From contig QBMS01000002.1 of the NCBI GenBank assembly GCA_003249095.1, positions 6,711-70,710 of the forward strand: a stretch of 64,000 nucleotides of DNA, in the 5' to 3' direction. This DNA comes from Snowella sp. Its GTDB lineage: Bacteria; Cyanobacteriota; Cyanobacteriia; Cyanobacteriales; Microcystaceae. Both the position numbers and the translations under genes were made by a program. Each line of letters starts with the position of its first letter. The stretch's first letter is position 1. The notes under the pieces are model-generated. The model was not told the origin of the DNA and did no database searches. It worked only from the letters and a program-made list of their open reading frames with translations. Positions 27,475 through 37,508 of this stretch are shown one piece after another.

Positions 27475-28623
27475 TTAAGAGGTTTTTTCTTTCTTCTTAC
27501 CTTTTTTCTCAAAGGGTAAAACTTCCCGTACTTCAGAGGCTTTGGCTTGTTCATCGACGATTTTTTGCAGATTTTCAGGCAGGGGTTCCCGCATTAAAAT
27601 CACGGTTTGTATGGTCTGGAAAACATTGGCCAAAACAATGTACATCAAAACTCCCGATGGTAGGGGAAAAAAGAGGAACATTCCACTAAACAGGACAGGG
27701 GTAATTTTATTAATACTTTGCTGCTGTTGGGCGGCGGCATTGGGGGTTCCACCAGAGGCTCCTGAGAGTTCTTGGTTGACGTAGATGCTAATGCCAAAAA
27801 AGACAATCATTCCCAGCACGTCCCAGTTCACTTCGCCATTTTCTCCTGTTACGCCGACTTGACCGAGGGCTTTGATAAAGAGAAAGCCTGTTTTGGCGGC
27901 TAGACCTGGAATTGTGGCTTGGACAGTGGCTTCTCCTGGCGCGATCGCCTCAATGGTTCCATCGGGATTAACTTTAACGCGGTCTTCCCCTTTGGTGACG
28001 GTAAAAGTTGGTTGGATATTTTTTTCGTCTGCCGTTGCAAATAATTGAGCGATAGATTTTCCTTCGACGGTTTGTAATTCGATTTTAGCCTTGTCCCCTG
28101 TTGCTAAGGAATTACCGCCTGGGAGAAAAGCGGCGATCGGGTAATGAATCCCATCATTAACGTAAATATTTTGAGGCTTGGTGGCATAGGTCTGGGGAAT
28201 GACCCTTTCGATCTGTTCCTTGGGCAAAACCTGTAGATCTACGGTGTAGTTAATATCTGAAAACGGCGATCCTCGTAAGGTGGCGAAAAGAGCAAATAGA
28301 ATCGGCATCTGGAGTAACAGGGGTAAACATCCTGCCAGAGGATTGCCAAATTCCTGCATGATTTTGGCCATTTCTTCCTGTTGTTTGGCGGGATCATCCT
28401 TGTAGCGGCGTTGAACTTCTTCTTGCCGTTCCTTCATCAGGGGTTGGGTAATCCGCATTTTGCGCATATTGCGAATCTGACCTGCACTCAAGGGATATAG
28501 TCCCAAGCGTATCACTAGGGTCAGGGCCACAATGGCAAATCCATAACTCGGCACAATTCCGTAGAAAAAATCTAGGATTGGCAGCATGACATTGGTCGAG
28601 ATAAATCCGATACCGAAATCCAT
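27475..28623 (-). CDS. yidC: Membrane protein insertase YidC (Alb3/Oxa1 family)
   Basis: 382 residues. The core includes the first transmembrane segment region with the conserved positively charged groove Arg in [14 protein letters not shown], the cytoplasmic coiled-coil ([21 protein letters not shown] is within it), [16 protein letters not shown], and the last segments around [21 protein letters not shown]. Between helices lies an approximately 130-residue extra region, part of which ([19 protein letters not shown]) resembles a bacterial Ig-like (Big_2) fold. It inserts thylakoid and plasma membrane proteins with or without Sec. It has a Lys-rich C-terminal tail, as in Alb3-type ribosome-binding tails. 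Confidence 0.95.
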   Translation of the reverse strand: MDFGIGFISTNVMLPILDFFYGIVPSYGFAIVALTLVIRLGLYPLSAGQIRNMRKMRITQPLMKERQEEVQRRYKDDPAKQQEEMAKIMQEFGNPLAGCLPLLLQMPILFALFATLRGSPFSDINYTVDLQVLPKEQIERVIPQTYATKPQNIYVNDGIHYPIAAFLPGGNSLATGDKAKIELQTVEGKSIAQLFATADEKNIQPTFTVTKGEDRVKVNPDGTIEAIAPGEATVQATIPGLAAKTGFLFIKALGQVGVTGENGEVNWDVLGMIVFFGISIYVNQELSGASGGTPNAAAQQQQSINKITPVLFSGMFLFFPLPSGVLMYIVLANVFQTIQTVILMREPLPENLQKIVDEQAKASEVREVLPFEKKGKKKEKTS

Positions 28624-28733
28624 TCGCTTAACTCTCAGCCTTTTAGTTGATATGAAAGGTCGTCTCTGTATGAATATACTGAAACATTGGACAGTTTTAA
28701 TCTTTTGGTTGAGTCACCAGGGATTAAAAATTT

Positions 28734-29132
28734 TTATTTATTATTCAGAATCGCTTCTAGGGGGCGGCCTGTTTTAGCGGCAACCCTTTCACCCATATAG
28801 TCATAAATTTCTCGGAATTTCGGTACAGCCCGCATTTCCAGACGACTTTTATCATTCAGCGTGATCACAATATCTCCCCAAATACCGATACCGCGAGGGA
28901 CTTTGACGAGTTTACTGATTTCACCATAGACAATATCGGTGCGATCGCGCCCCATCCAACCCCCTGTGACCGAAATACGGCGATCGGTAATCTTGTAACG
29001 GAGCCAAATGGCACGGACAACGGCGGCAATGGTCAGGGGAAGACAAATAACGGTAAACCCCAGCAGAATATTGATAATTAAATCCCCAATATGGGGGCCG
29101 CCTTCGTAATAGGTCGTTTCTCTAATACCCAT
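28734..29132 (-). CDS. PH-domain membrane protein of the rnpA-yidC cluster
   Basis: About 132 residues from the ATG at 29132 (another ATG at 29141). An N-terminal motif [15 protein letters not shown] is followed by a transmembrane hairpin (about 20-45) and a bacterial PH-like (bPH2) domain with [15 protein letters not shown] and [16 protein letters not shown]. It overlaps the rnpA end by 11 bp and precedes yidC. This gene is regularly inserted between rnpA and yidC in cyanobacteria; its function is unknown but the linkage suggests membrane-protein biogenesis. Confidence 0.85.
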   Translation of the reverse strand: MGIRETTYYEGGPHIGDLIINILLGFTVICLPLTIAAVVRAIWLRYKITDRRISVTGGWMGRDRTDIVYGEISKLVKVPRGIGIWGDIVITLNDKSRLEMRAVPKFREIYDYMGERVAAKTGRPLEAILNNK

Positions 29133-29478
29133 GAGTCGCAATCTCAGCTTTGTTAAATAACTGCTTTAATTCTCGCAAAAAATGTTCATATTTGCACACA
29201 ATTCCACTGGGTAATACCACGATGATAATGTTCCATCCTGGACAGCAATCTGGTAAAAGTGCCTGAATAGCGGCCCGAATCTGCCGTTTAATTCGATTCC
29301 GAACGACTGCCTTTTTACTGACTTTCTGGCTAACAGCAATACCGAAGCGACTGACTGAAAGGCTGGAATCCCTTAAAACACGAAGCATCAAATGAGACTC
29401 CCGATAGCGTTTACCCTGCTGATAAACGGACTGAAAATCTTTCCAATGCTTGAGTCGAATAGCTTTCGGTAATCCCAC
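29122..29478 (-). CDS. rnpA: Ribonuclease P protein component
   Basis: 118 residues, GTG start. The RNR motif that binds RNase P RNA is clear: [17 protein letters not shown], preceded by the central [11 protein letters not shown] strand and an N-terminal [18 protein letters not shown]. It processes the 5' ends of tRNAs with the RNA subunit. The gene follows rpmH in the normal order and overlaps the PH-domain gene. Confidence 0.95.
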   Translation of the reverse strand: MGLPKAIRLKHWKDFQSVYQQGKRYRESHLMLRVLRDSSLSVSRFGIAVSQKVSKKAVVRNRIKRQIRAAIQALLPDCCPGWNIIIVVLPSGIVCKYEHFLRELKQLFNKAEIATHGY

Positions 29479-29529
29479 CCTTAACCTACGTCCGATGATT
29501 TCGCTGATGGACGGCCCTATCCCCTCTTT

Positions 29530-29667
29530 TTAGAGAGAAAGTTGATGCCGTCCTTTACTGCGTCTGGCTTGGATCACTTTGCGCCCGTTAACAGTACGCA
29601 TCCGAGCGCGGAATCCTGATGTTCTTTTTTGTTTACGGTTTGTTCCTTCTAAAGTGCGCTTAGTCAT
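29530..29667 (-). CDS. rpmH: 50S ribosomal protein L34
   Basis: 45 residues, translated by hand from the minus strand: it begins [15 protein letters not shown], continues with [14 protein letters not shown] and ends KGRHQLSL. This is the complete L34, Arg/Lys-rich, with the usual length. ATG at 29667 and TAA at 29530-29532. It is 51 bp upstream of rnpA, the universal arrangement. Confidence 0.96.
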   Translation of the reverse strand: MTKRTLEGTNRKQKRTSGFRARMRTVNGRKVIQARRSKGRHQLSL

Positions 29668-29727
29668 GATCGGCTTCCTTCATAAAATACACAGTCTATC
29701 ATGGTAGCATCAAACGGCTTGGGAAAT

Positions 29728-30276
29728 TTAGCGATTGATACTAATAATCCAGGTTCCAATATACATTCGCACGGGAATATCCCCCGAAGCCATTGCGTCA
29801 GCGACAAAGTAATAGGTTCCAAAGTTGGGATTGGTAACATTAGAAAAAACAATCTCTACCTTGGTTTTGGGGTCAATGGGTTCTGCTAGATCAATTTCTA
29901 GAAAACGGCTTTCTTTGTCCCAGATCACAGGGTTTTTGAGGGGGATTACCCGATCTTTAACCCGTACTTCTATTTGATCCGTTTTAAATTGACCATCAAA
30001 GTTAGCGGGGTAGGAAATAAAAAATTTGCTTGCGCCTTGGGTTAATTGTTTGGGCGAAATGTAAAGTTTATAGCGATCGCGTTGATAGGGCGCGCCACCA
30101 AACTGGAGATAATAATCCAGAATGTCTTTGCGTTCTACACCGCTAAAAATGGTTAAACCTGAATTTGAGCCTGCCAAGGTTAACGTGGGTGCTGCTGCAA
30201 TTAAACAACCCGAAACGGCTAAAAGCGTGAGTAAACCTTGGGGAGATAATTTGATTTTTTTTTGAAAATTAATCAT
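29728..30276 (-). CDS. DUF2808 secreted protein
   Basis: 182 residues. A signal peptide (hydrophobic about 12-35, ending TLTLAG) is followed by the DUF2808 domain: FGGAPYQRDRYKLYISPKQL, KFFISYPANFDGQF, VIPLKNPVIWDKESRFLEIDLAEPI and NPNFGTYYF. DUF2808 is a cyanobacterial family of unknown function, predicted extracytoplasmic beta protein. It is on the same strand as rpmH, 60 bp upstream, possibly sharing regulation. Confidence 0.88.
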   Translation of the reverse strand: MINFQKKIKLSPQGLLTLLAVSGCLIAAAPTLTLAGSNSGLTIFSGVERKDILDYYLQFGGAPYQRDRYKLYISPKQLTQGASKFFISYPANFDGQFKTDQIEVRVKDRVIPLKNPVIWDKESRFLEIDLAEPIDPKTKVEIVFSNVTNPNFGTYYFVADAMASGDIPVRMYIGTWIISINR

Positions 30277-30443
30277 TTTTTTGCCTAAACTTCAAAGGAT
30301 TTTACTAAGATTTCTTCAACATTTTCACCCTAACATGGGTGATTGGATTTCTTGAGATGACCCTAACCAGCCTCAAAAGTGTCTGTTGATCAGCGATAAA
30401 TTTTATTTTAAATAATCAACGGGGTAATTGAACTCAGAACGGC

Positions 30444-30992
30444 CTACGCTAATTGGGAAATCAAGGCGACTTCAATTTTATTTTCGTCGGTTTGTTCTAG
30501 ATCGACTCGAATATCGGGGCCAAAAAACTTTTCGATTTTCTCTTGTTTTTCTTGCCAAGTTTCTAGGGAAATAAAAGGCGATTTAAAGGTCAGGGAGAGA
30601 GCATAATGGTCGGCGATCGCGCTTTCTTTAATACTCACTAATACGGGTCTTTCTTCATCGGTTGGACTCAAACCCAAACGTTCTAGGGCATCATCTAGAT
30701 GAGCTTCCTGTCCGTAACGGTAGCGAGTGACATCCTTACGAATTTGATTTTGGGTCGGAGTGGCCAGTTTTTCACGGAGTTTCAAGATTGCGTCGGAGGT
30801 CGGTTGACTAAAGGGAATGGGTTTTAATTCAGCCGCCTTGAGAGCCAAACCTCCTAAGAGCAAGGGAATTCCGTAGAAAAAACCTGCTAAATTCAAAGTC
30901 GCATAATCAAGGGCATAGGCCACAAAACCAACGACCGTCAAGATACTACCAACGGTTAATCCCACCAAAGCCAAGGAAATTTTACGGAGCAT
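30444..30992 (-). CDS. DUF2854 membrane protein
   Basis: 182 residues. Two N-terminal membrane segments (about 7-28 and 33-51) are followed by a soluble domain with TPTQNQIRKDVTRYRYGQEAHL and ERLGLSPTDEERPVL, the DUF2854 pattern. The family is conserved in cyanobacteria and chloroplasts; function unknown. The nearby palindrome TCACCC/GGGTGA (30325-30342) lies downstream and could help end its transcript. Confidence 0.88.
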   Translation of the reverse strand: MLRKISLALVGLTVGSILTVVGFVAYALDYATLNLAGFFYGIPLLLGGLALKAAELKPIPFSQPTSDAILKLREKLATPTQNQIRKDVTRYRYGQEAHLDDALERLGLSPTDEERPVLVSIKESAIADHYALSLTFKSPFISLETWQEKQEKIEKFFGPDIRVDLEQTDENKIEVALISQLA

Positions 30993-31171
30993 TTTTCTTC
31001 AAAGGATAACATTTAGTCTTTATTATCCTATGAAGATGGGGCAAATTGTAACGACTTGTAAACAGAAGGGATGGGACAGAACTAAATCCTTTAGTACAAC
31101 TCGTGAATGATTGGAGTAGTTTAGATAGGCTAGAGATAACCCATCGATCGCGCTCAAAAACGAGGAATTTT

Positions 31172-31774
31172 ATGACCAGCCTGCTCGTCCAAAGCCCCTC
31201 CGTTCCCTTAACCATCCATTTTCCTTGGATAACCTCCATGACGGTTCAGGAATTTTATGAATTTTGTTTAGCCAATCGGGATTTGCGAATTGAACGTAAC
31301 GCCAATGGAGAAGTAATTATTATGCCCCCCGCTTTTTCGGATACAGGGAATCGAAATTTCAATATTGCGGTGCAACTAGGCAGTTGGGCTGATCAGGATG
31401 GTACAGGGTTGGGATTTGACTCTAGTGCGGGTTTTACCTTGCCCAATGGTGCAACGCGATCGCCTGATGCGAGTTGGATTCGATTGGAACGCTGGAATAC
31501 CCTAACTGATGATCAAAAAGCGTCTTTCGCGCCGATTTGTCCCGATTTCGTGATTGAGTTACGCTCCTCTAGCGATACTCTGGGCAGTTTGCAGGAAAAA
31601 ATGCAGGAATATTTGAGTAGTGGAATTTCCTTGGGCTGGTTGATTGATCGCAAAAATCGTCAAGTTTATGTCTATCGCCCTCATCAAGAGGTAGAAATTT
31701 TGAATAATCCTGAAACGGTCAAGGGTGATCCTGAATTACCAGGGTTTGGATTACAAATGGCGAAAATTTGGTAA
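31172..31774 (+). CDS. Uma2-family putative restriction endonuclease
   Basis: 200 residues from the ATG at 31172, which has GAGGA upstream. The DUF820/Uma2 fold is recognised by FCLANRDLRIERNANGEVIIMPP, SPDASWIRLERW, FAPICPDFVIELRSSSD with the PD-(D/E)xK Asp and Glu, and LGWLIDRKNRQVYVYRP. This nuclease-like family is greatly expanded in cyanobacteria and often found near mobile or toxin-antitoxin genes; its true activity is unproven. A second, distant paralogue lies convergently at 31795. Confidence 0.88.
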   Translation: MTSLLVQSPSVPLTIHFPWITSMTVQEFYEFCLANRDLRIERNANGEVIIMPPAFSDTGNRNFNIAVQLGSWADQDGTGLGFDSSAGFTLPNGATRSPDASWIRLERWNTLTDDQKASFAPICPDFVIELRSSSDTLGSLQEKMQEYLSSGISLGWLIDRKNRQVYVYRPHQEVEILNNPETVKGDPELPGFGLQMAKIW

Positions 31775-31794
31775 GGCGATCTGTTAAAAATCCG

Positions 31795-32400
31795 TTAAAA
31801 ACGGGGTAAAATATCTTCTAAACAGAGTTGTAGATTAGGAAATAACGGGGAGAAAATATTGGATTTTAAACGATATTGAGTTTGTTGATACTCTTCTCCC
31901 ATTAATTCGCAGACCGTAAAAGTTGGTTGTTTCGGTTTACCAATAAAAGCTACTCCCCCTAACCCCCGATAATCTACAATCCAATATTCAGGAATGCCTA
32001 AAAAAGCATATTCTTCGACTTTTCTGGCATAATCCGTTTCCCAATTCGTACTAACCACTTCTACCACTAATTTAATAGACTTTCCTTGGGTAATGATGGG
32101 TTCCTTGTGCCAAAGCGGTTCATTGCTTAAGATGCTTTCGTCTAAAACGATCAAATCGGGACGACGAGCGGTCGCAAGCTCAGAAAAAGGACGAATTAAA
32201 CAGGTACGAGGCATAAACCAGGACTGCTTACTTTGCAGCAACATCGTACCGATATAGGCCGCCAATTTACCGCTAACGGTTTCGTGATAACCTGTGGGTT
32301 CCATATCAACTAATTCTCCATCGGCCAATTCATACTGAGGAGAATCTGCATATTCCTCTAAAAATTCTTGTAGGGTAATTACTTTAGATGCTGTCAACAT
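31795..32400 (-). CDS. Uma2-family putative restriction endonuclease
   Basis: 201 residues of the same superfamily but a different subgroup: LQEFLEEYADSPQYELADGELVDMEPTG, then ATARRPDLIVLDE, IKLVVEVVSTNWETDYARKVEEYAFLGIPEYWIVDYRG. Catalytic-site Asp and Glu-x-Val elements are kept. It is convergent with the preceding Uma2 gene, only 20 bp apart. Function unproven. Confidence 0.88.
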   Translation of the reverse strand: MLTASKVITLQEFLEEYADSPQYELADGELVDMEPTGYHETVSGKLAAYIGTMLLQSKQSWFMPRTCLIRPFSELATARRPDLIVLDESILSNEPLWHKEPIITQGKSIKLVVEVVSTNWETDYARKVEEYAFLGIPEYWIVDYRGLGGVAFIGKPKQPTFTVCELMGEEYQQTQYRLKSNIFSPLFPNLQLCLEDILPRF

Positions 32401-32509
32401 GAGATATTACCAACTATTAATCACACTAGAATTATTGTAACCTCTGCTTTTGAGTCGGCGATCGCGGGCTATCCCAGTACATCGAGTAATTCTCAGGAAA
32501 CCGCGATAA

Positions 32510-33889
<1,380 letters not shown>

Positions 33890-33902
33890 TTTTTTAGTTA
33901 TC

Positions 33903-33932
33903 GGGTGGGTTTTGGCTCACCCTTTTTATTTT
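33903..33932 (+). terminator. Rho-independent terminator of eno
   Basis: GGGTGGG (33903-33909) pairs with CTCACCC (33916-33922), one mismatch, followed immediately by TTTTTATTTTTT. It begins 14 bp after the enolase stop and precedes the LRAT-like gene, which therefore probably has its own promoter. Confidence 0.85.
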
Positions 33933-33983
33933 TTACACAACCAAATTATCGGTAACTTAACTCATATATTTCCTAGAAAGCTT

Positions 33984-34511
33984 ATGCCTTTGTCCCAAGA
34001 AGACGCATATCAGAAAGTGTTAGAGATTTATGAAAAGATTGATCGTAAGAGTCAAAATTATGGTTGTTTAGTCAATTGGTACGAAGGTGTTTCTTGGCAC
34101 TATGGAATTAATCTGAAAGAAAATTTAATTTTTGATACAGGTGGATTTTCTATTTTTGAAAGGAACCCAAAGGAATTTTTTCTTGTTCCAAATGTTCAAA
34201 TATACTCCCCAAATCAAACGATTGAACGCTTATGTTATGCACTAATTTGTTTTAGGGAATGGGATTATGGTTTGCTTGGATGGAATTGTGAACATATAGC
34301 TCGTCTTGTTGCAAGCGATTCTCCTGTATCCTATGAAATCAAAAAACTACCTTTTCCTATTCCTCAACTGAATCATGATGGTTGGCATCCGAACGCCAAA
34401 GAAATTCTTAATAATTTTATTAATCAAAATCCTAATTTAATAAATGAAATATTTTTTGCTTACAGTCAGAAGTCTCTCGATGATAAAGAGCGTGTTGAAT
34501 GGCTTCAGTAA
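33984..34511 (+). CDS. LRAT/NlpC-P60-like putative acyltransferase or peptidase
   Basis: 175 residues. The papain-like circularly permuted LRAT pattern is present: His39 in SWHYGI near the N-terminal end, and Cys102 in NCEHIARLV, in the permuted His-then-Cys order typical of lecithin-retinol acyltransferase-like proteins. No signal peptide or membrane anchor is seen. Activities in this fold include phospholipid acyl transfer and peptide hydrolysis. The gene is more AT-rich than enolase, comes after the eno terminator, and has no evident partner. It could be an isolated toxin-like or lipid-modifying enzyme. Confidence 0.65.
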   Translation: MPLSQEDAYQKVLEIYEKIDRKSQNYGCLVNWYEGVSWHYGINLKENLIFDTGGFSIFERNPKEFFLVPNVQIYSPNQTIERLCYALICFREWDYGLLGWNCEHIARLVASDSPVSYEIKKLPFPIPQLNHDGWHPNAKEILNNFINQNPNLINEIFFAYSQKSLDDKERVEWLQ

Positions 34512-34594
34512 GAAATAATAATCATTATTAAACTGAATTAATCATGATAAGCTACCAAGGAAATTTTTAAACCTTTGTTATGGAAAACTAAAAA

Positions 34595-35332
34595 ATGCGA
34601 TCGCGACTAGAATCCTTAGATAACATTATTGCCGTTGTTTTAGCAGGAGGCTTTGGCACTCGAATAAAACACCTGTTGCCCGATGTTCCCAAGCCCATGG
34701 CCGAAGTTGCGGAAAAACCCTTTTTAGGTTGGGTGTTAACCTATCTCCAACGACAAGGCATACAAAAAGCCTTACTTTCAACAGGTTATTTAGCTGAAAT
34801 TATCGAACAATACGCCCAAACTCAGCCCATTCCTGACTTAAATTTACAATGCTATCCCGAAACCAGTCCTCTCGGAACGGCGGGAGGTTTTCTTAATTCA
34901 GTCAAAGAATCCCAAGAGAATCCTAACGCTTGGCTCATTCTCAACGGCGATTCCCTGATTGTCACTGACTTAGCTCCTTTGAATCAATATCTGGAAGATG
35001 AAAGCGTTGATGGCGTAATTTTAGGCGTTTCCGTCCCAGATACCTCGCGTTTTGGCTCTTTAGTTTATGATGAACAGAAGACACTTTTACAGTTTGCCGA
35101 GAAGCAATCAGGGAAGGGAGTCATCAATGGCGGCGTTTATTTATTACGAAATAAATTAGTCCAGCAATTTCCAACGAACTTTCCCCTTAGCTTTGAATAC
35201 GATATTTTTCCCTCGTTACTCCAGCAACAAATCTGTTTAAAAGTTCATCCCGTGACCGCTCCATTTTTAGACATTGGCACACCCGATTCTTTAGCCCAAG
35301 CAGAATCTTTTATTCGGCAATATTTTCTCTAA
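34595..35332 (+). CDS. hddC: Heptose-1-phosphate guanylyltransferase-like nucleotidyltransferase
   Basis: 245 residues. The N-terminal LAGGFGTRIKHLLPDVPKPM is the sugar-nucleotidyltransferase signature, followed by NGDSLIVTDLAPL and GVINGGVYLLR. It is immediately followed (15 bp) by a heptose-kinase-like GHMP gene, the pairing known for GDP-D-glycero-alpha-D-manno-heptose synthesis (HddA/HddC). The isomerase GmhA and phosphatase GmhB are not in the window. The first codons contain a HIP1 site. The hddC call depends on the neighbour; RmlA-like specificity is the alternative. Confidence 0.75.
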   Translation: MRSRLESLDNIIAVVLAGGFGTRIKHLLPDVPKPMAEVAEKPFLGWVLTYLQRQGIQKALLSTGYLAEIIEQYAQTQPIPDLNLQCYPETSPLGTAGGFLNSVKESQENPNAWLILNGDSLIVTDLAPLNQYLEDESVDGVILGVSVPDTSRFGSLVYDEQKTLLQFAEKQSGKGVINGGVYLLRNKLVQQFPTNFPLSFEYDIFPSLLQQQICLKVHPVTAPFLDIGTPDSLAQAESFIRQYFL

Positions 35333-35347
35333 TTATTGAATTAATTT

Positions 35348-36328
35348 ATGCTCATTTCTCGCGCACCAGTCAGAATTAGTTTTTTCGGAGGGGGAACGGA
35401 TTATCCAGAATATTTTTTACAACATGGCGGCTCTGTTTTAGCAACAGCCATTGATAAATTTTCCTACGTTACGGCAAGTCCATTTTTAAGCCATTTGTTT
35501 GATTATTCCGTTCGGGTTTCTTATCGAAAAGTAGAGCTAGTTAAAACAATTTCAGAGATGGAACATCGGGTTTTTCGAGAATGTTTAAAATTCTGTGAGT
35601 TAGACAAAGATATTGAGTTACATAATGTGGCAGATTTACCTGCTTTTACGGGCTTAGGGTCTTCTTCAGCTTTTACTGTTTCCCTTCTGCACGCCTTACA
35701 TTCTTTTAAAGGGGAATTTGTCCGTCCCATTGATTTAGCCTATGAAGCAATCTATGTCGAACGGCATTTAGTTCAAGATAAAGTCGGTTGTCAGGATCAA
35801 TTAATGGCGGCGGTCGGGGGATTTAATGTAGTGGAATTTCGCACGGAAGAGGATATTATGGTGAATCGGGTGCCCATCTCTCCGGATCGCCTAGCCGAAT
35901 TTGAAGCCCATATTTTTATCGTTTTTACAGGGATTAAACGAAAGGCGGCAAATGTGGTAGAGAAACAATTAAAAAGAGTTGGTGATAATACGGAAATCCT
36001 CAAAGAAATGCGAAAAATGGTTGATAAGGGTTGGGATATTTTAACCAGTAATCAATCCTTAACCGCCTTTGGTGAATTATTGCATCAAGCTTGGCTGGCG
36101 AAACGCAGTTTAGATACAGGCATTTCTAATGCAGAAATTGATGAAATTTATCGATTAGGTATCGATGCGGGCGCATTAGGGGGAAAATTACTCGGTGCAG
36201 GTGCGGGCGGATTTATGCTATTTTTTGCCCCACCAGAGGTTCATTCCCAATTACAATCTGTATTTATCAACCATCAGATTTTGTCCGTAAAAATTAATGC
36301 CCCTGGCTCTCAAATTATTTTTTCTTAA
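35348..36328 (+). CDS. hddA: GHMP-family heptose 7-phosphate kinase-like
   Basis: 326 residues. GHMP motifs: SRAPVRISFFGGGTDYPEY, the ATP loop LPAFTGLGSSSAFTV, and C-terminal GAGAGGFMLFF. The sequence VGCQDQLMAAVGGFN fits D-glycero-alpha-D-manno-heptose 7-phosphate kinase (HddA). With the preceding guanylyltransferase it suggests GDP-heptose for surface glycans. It is followed only 8 bp later by a DppC permease gene, a puzzling operon partner. Confidence 0.8.
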   Translation: MLISRAPVRISFFGGGTDYPEYFLQHGGSVLATAIDKFSYVTASPFLSHLFDYSVRVSYRKVELVKTISEMEHRVFRECLKFCELDKDIELHNVADLPAFTGLGSSSAFTVSLLHALHSFKGEFVRPIDLAYEAIYVERHLVQDKVGCQDQLMAAVGGFNVVEFRTEEDIMVNRVPISPDRLAEFEAHIFIVFTGIKRKAANVVEKQLKRVGDNTEILKEMRKMVDKGWDILTSNQSLTAFGELLHQAWLAKRSLDTGISNAEIDEIYRLGIDAGALGGKLLGAGAGGFMLFFAPPEVHSQLQSVFINHQILSVKINAPGSQIIFS

Positions 36329-36336
36329 TAACATCT

Positions 36337-37212
36337 ATGACTACCGTTAAACTGCCCTTTGTGCGATCGCTCCGTCCCAGTTTATCCCTACGATTAATGT
36401 TTATCGGATTGGGAATGACGGGAATTTTTATTGTGATTGCCTTTTTTGCTCCTCTATTTCAGGCGATTGGGCTGTTACAAGATCCGACTGATTTATTAAA
36501 TAATTTACCCTTAGAAGCACCGAGTCTGAGCCATTGGTTTGGGACGAATGTGCGGGGATATGATGTTTTTTCTCGTACTTTATTTGGAACCCAGGCGGCA
36601 TTACAGGTTGTAATTTTAGCCACTTCTCTTTCGGTTTTTATTGGGGTTCCCCTGGGAATGATTAGTGGTTATTTGGGCGGTAAAGTCGATAAAATCCTGC
36701 TATTTATCATGGATACGATCTACACCCTACCAGGGCTTTTGTTATCGATTACGCTCGCCTTTATTTTGGGTAGGGGAATTTTAAACGTCGCGATCGCTGT
36801 CAGCATTGCCTACATTCCCCAATACTATCGATTAGTCCGCAACCATACCACCAGCGTTAAAACAGAACTCTTTATCGAAGCAGCCAGGGCAATGGGAGCT
36901 AGTCCCAATCGAGTATTATCCCATTATCTTTTTGCCAACGTCATTCAAAGTGTTCCTGTGCTTTTTACCCTCAACGCCGCCGATGCGATCCTAGTATTAG
37001 GCGGTTTAGGCTTTTTGGGTTTAGGTTTACCCCAGGAAATTGCCGAATGGGGACACGATCTCAAAGAAGCTCTAGCAGACCTTTCGACAGGCATTTGGTG
37101 GACGACCCTTTTTCCTGGGCTTGCTCTGACCACAATGGTGGTGGGCCTATCCTTTATCGGAGAAGGACTAGGAGAAATCATTAATCCGCGATCGCGCCAG
37201 AAAAAATCCTAA
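36337..37212 (+). CDS. Peptide ABC-transporter permease (DppC/OppC type)
   Basis: 291 residues, about six membrane segments. N-terminal membrane segment with the periplasmic LSHWFGTNVRGYDVFSRTLFG, and the cytoplasmic EAA loop EAARAMGASPNRVLSHYLFANV, the DppC signature. It likely works with DppB, ATPases and a binding protein such as that at 8687, encoded elsewhere. The stop of the heptose kinase gene is 8 bp upstream, implying co-transcription. Confidence 0.9.
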   Translation: MTTVKLPFVRSLRPSLSLRLMFIGLGMTGIFIVIAFFAPLFQAIGLLQDPTDLLNNLPLEAPSLSHWFGTNVRGYDVFSRTLFGTQAALQVVILATSLSVFIGVPLGMISGYLGGKVDKILLFIMDTIYTLPGLLLSITLAFILGRGILNVAIAVSIAYIPQYYRLVRNHTTSVKTELFIEAARAMGASPNRVLSHYLFANVIQSVPVLFTLNAADAILVLGGLGFLGLGLPQEIAEWGHDLKEALADLSTGIWWTTLFPGLALTTMVVGLSFIGEGLGEIINPRSRQKKS

Positions 37213-37356
37213 CGAACTTCTTTGAAATAATTGATGATTACACTCATCATTAGTCCATTAAAAATTCTGACAAATTACCGAGAATTTAGTGGTAAAATCA
37301 ATCATCAGTGATAGTTCCGAGATTTTCGAGCTTAGAAAATACTTCCAACGATTGTA

Positions 37357-37478
37357 ATACCAAATTAAACAGAGAATATTGTATTAATTGCTCTCCTCAT
37401 CTTCGACTTCCCCCCTTATCAAGGGGGGCTAGGGGGGATTTAATTGATACTTAATCTGTACTTCAATTAAGTTGGTAT
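37357..37478. repeat. 122-bp TIR element (MITE-like)
   Basis: ATACCAAATTAA (37357-37368) and TTAAGTTGGTAT (37467-37478) are inverted repeats matching at 11 of 12 positions. The centre is a perfect palindrome CCCCCCTT-ATC-AAGGGGGG (37410-37428). No coding capacity. It fills most of the 296-bp gap between the permease and peptidase genes; the rest of that gap shows nothing I recognise. Confidence 0.7.
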
Positions 37479-37508
37479 AGTCCTAATTTTTCTTTTTCAA
37501 TTATTACC

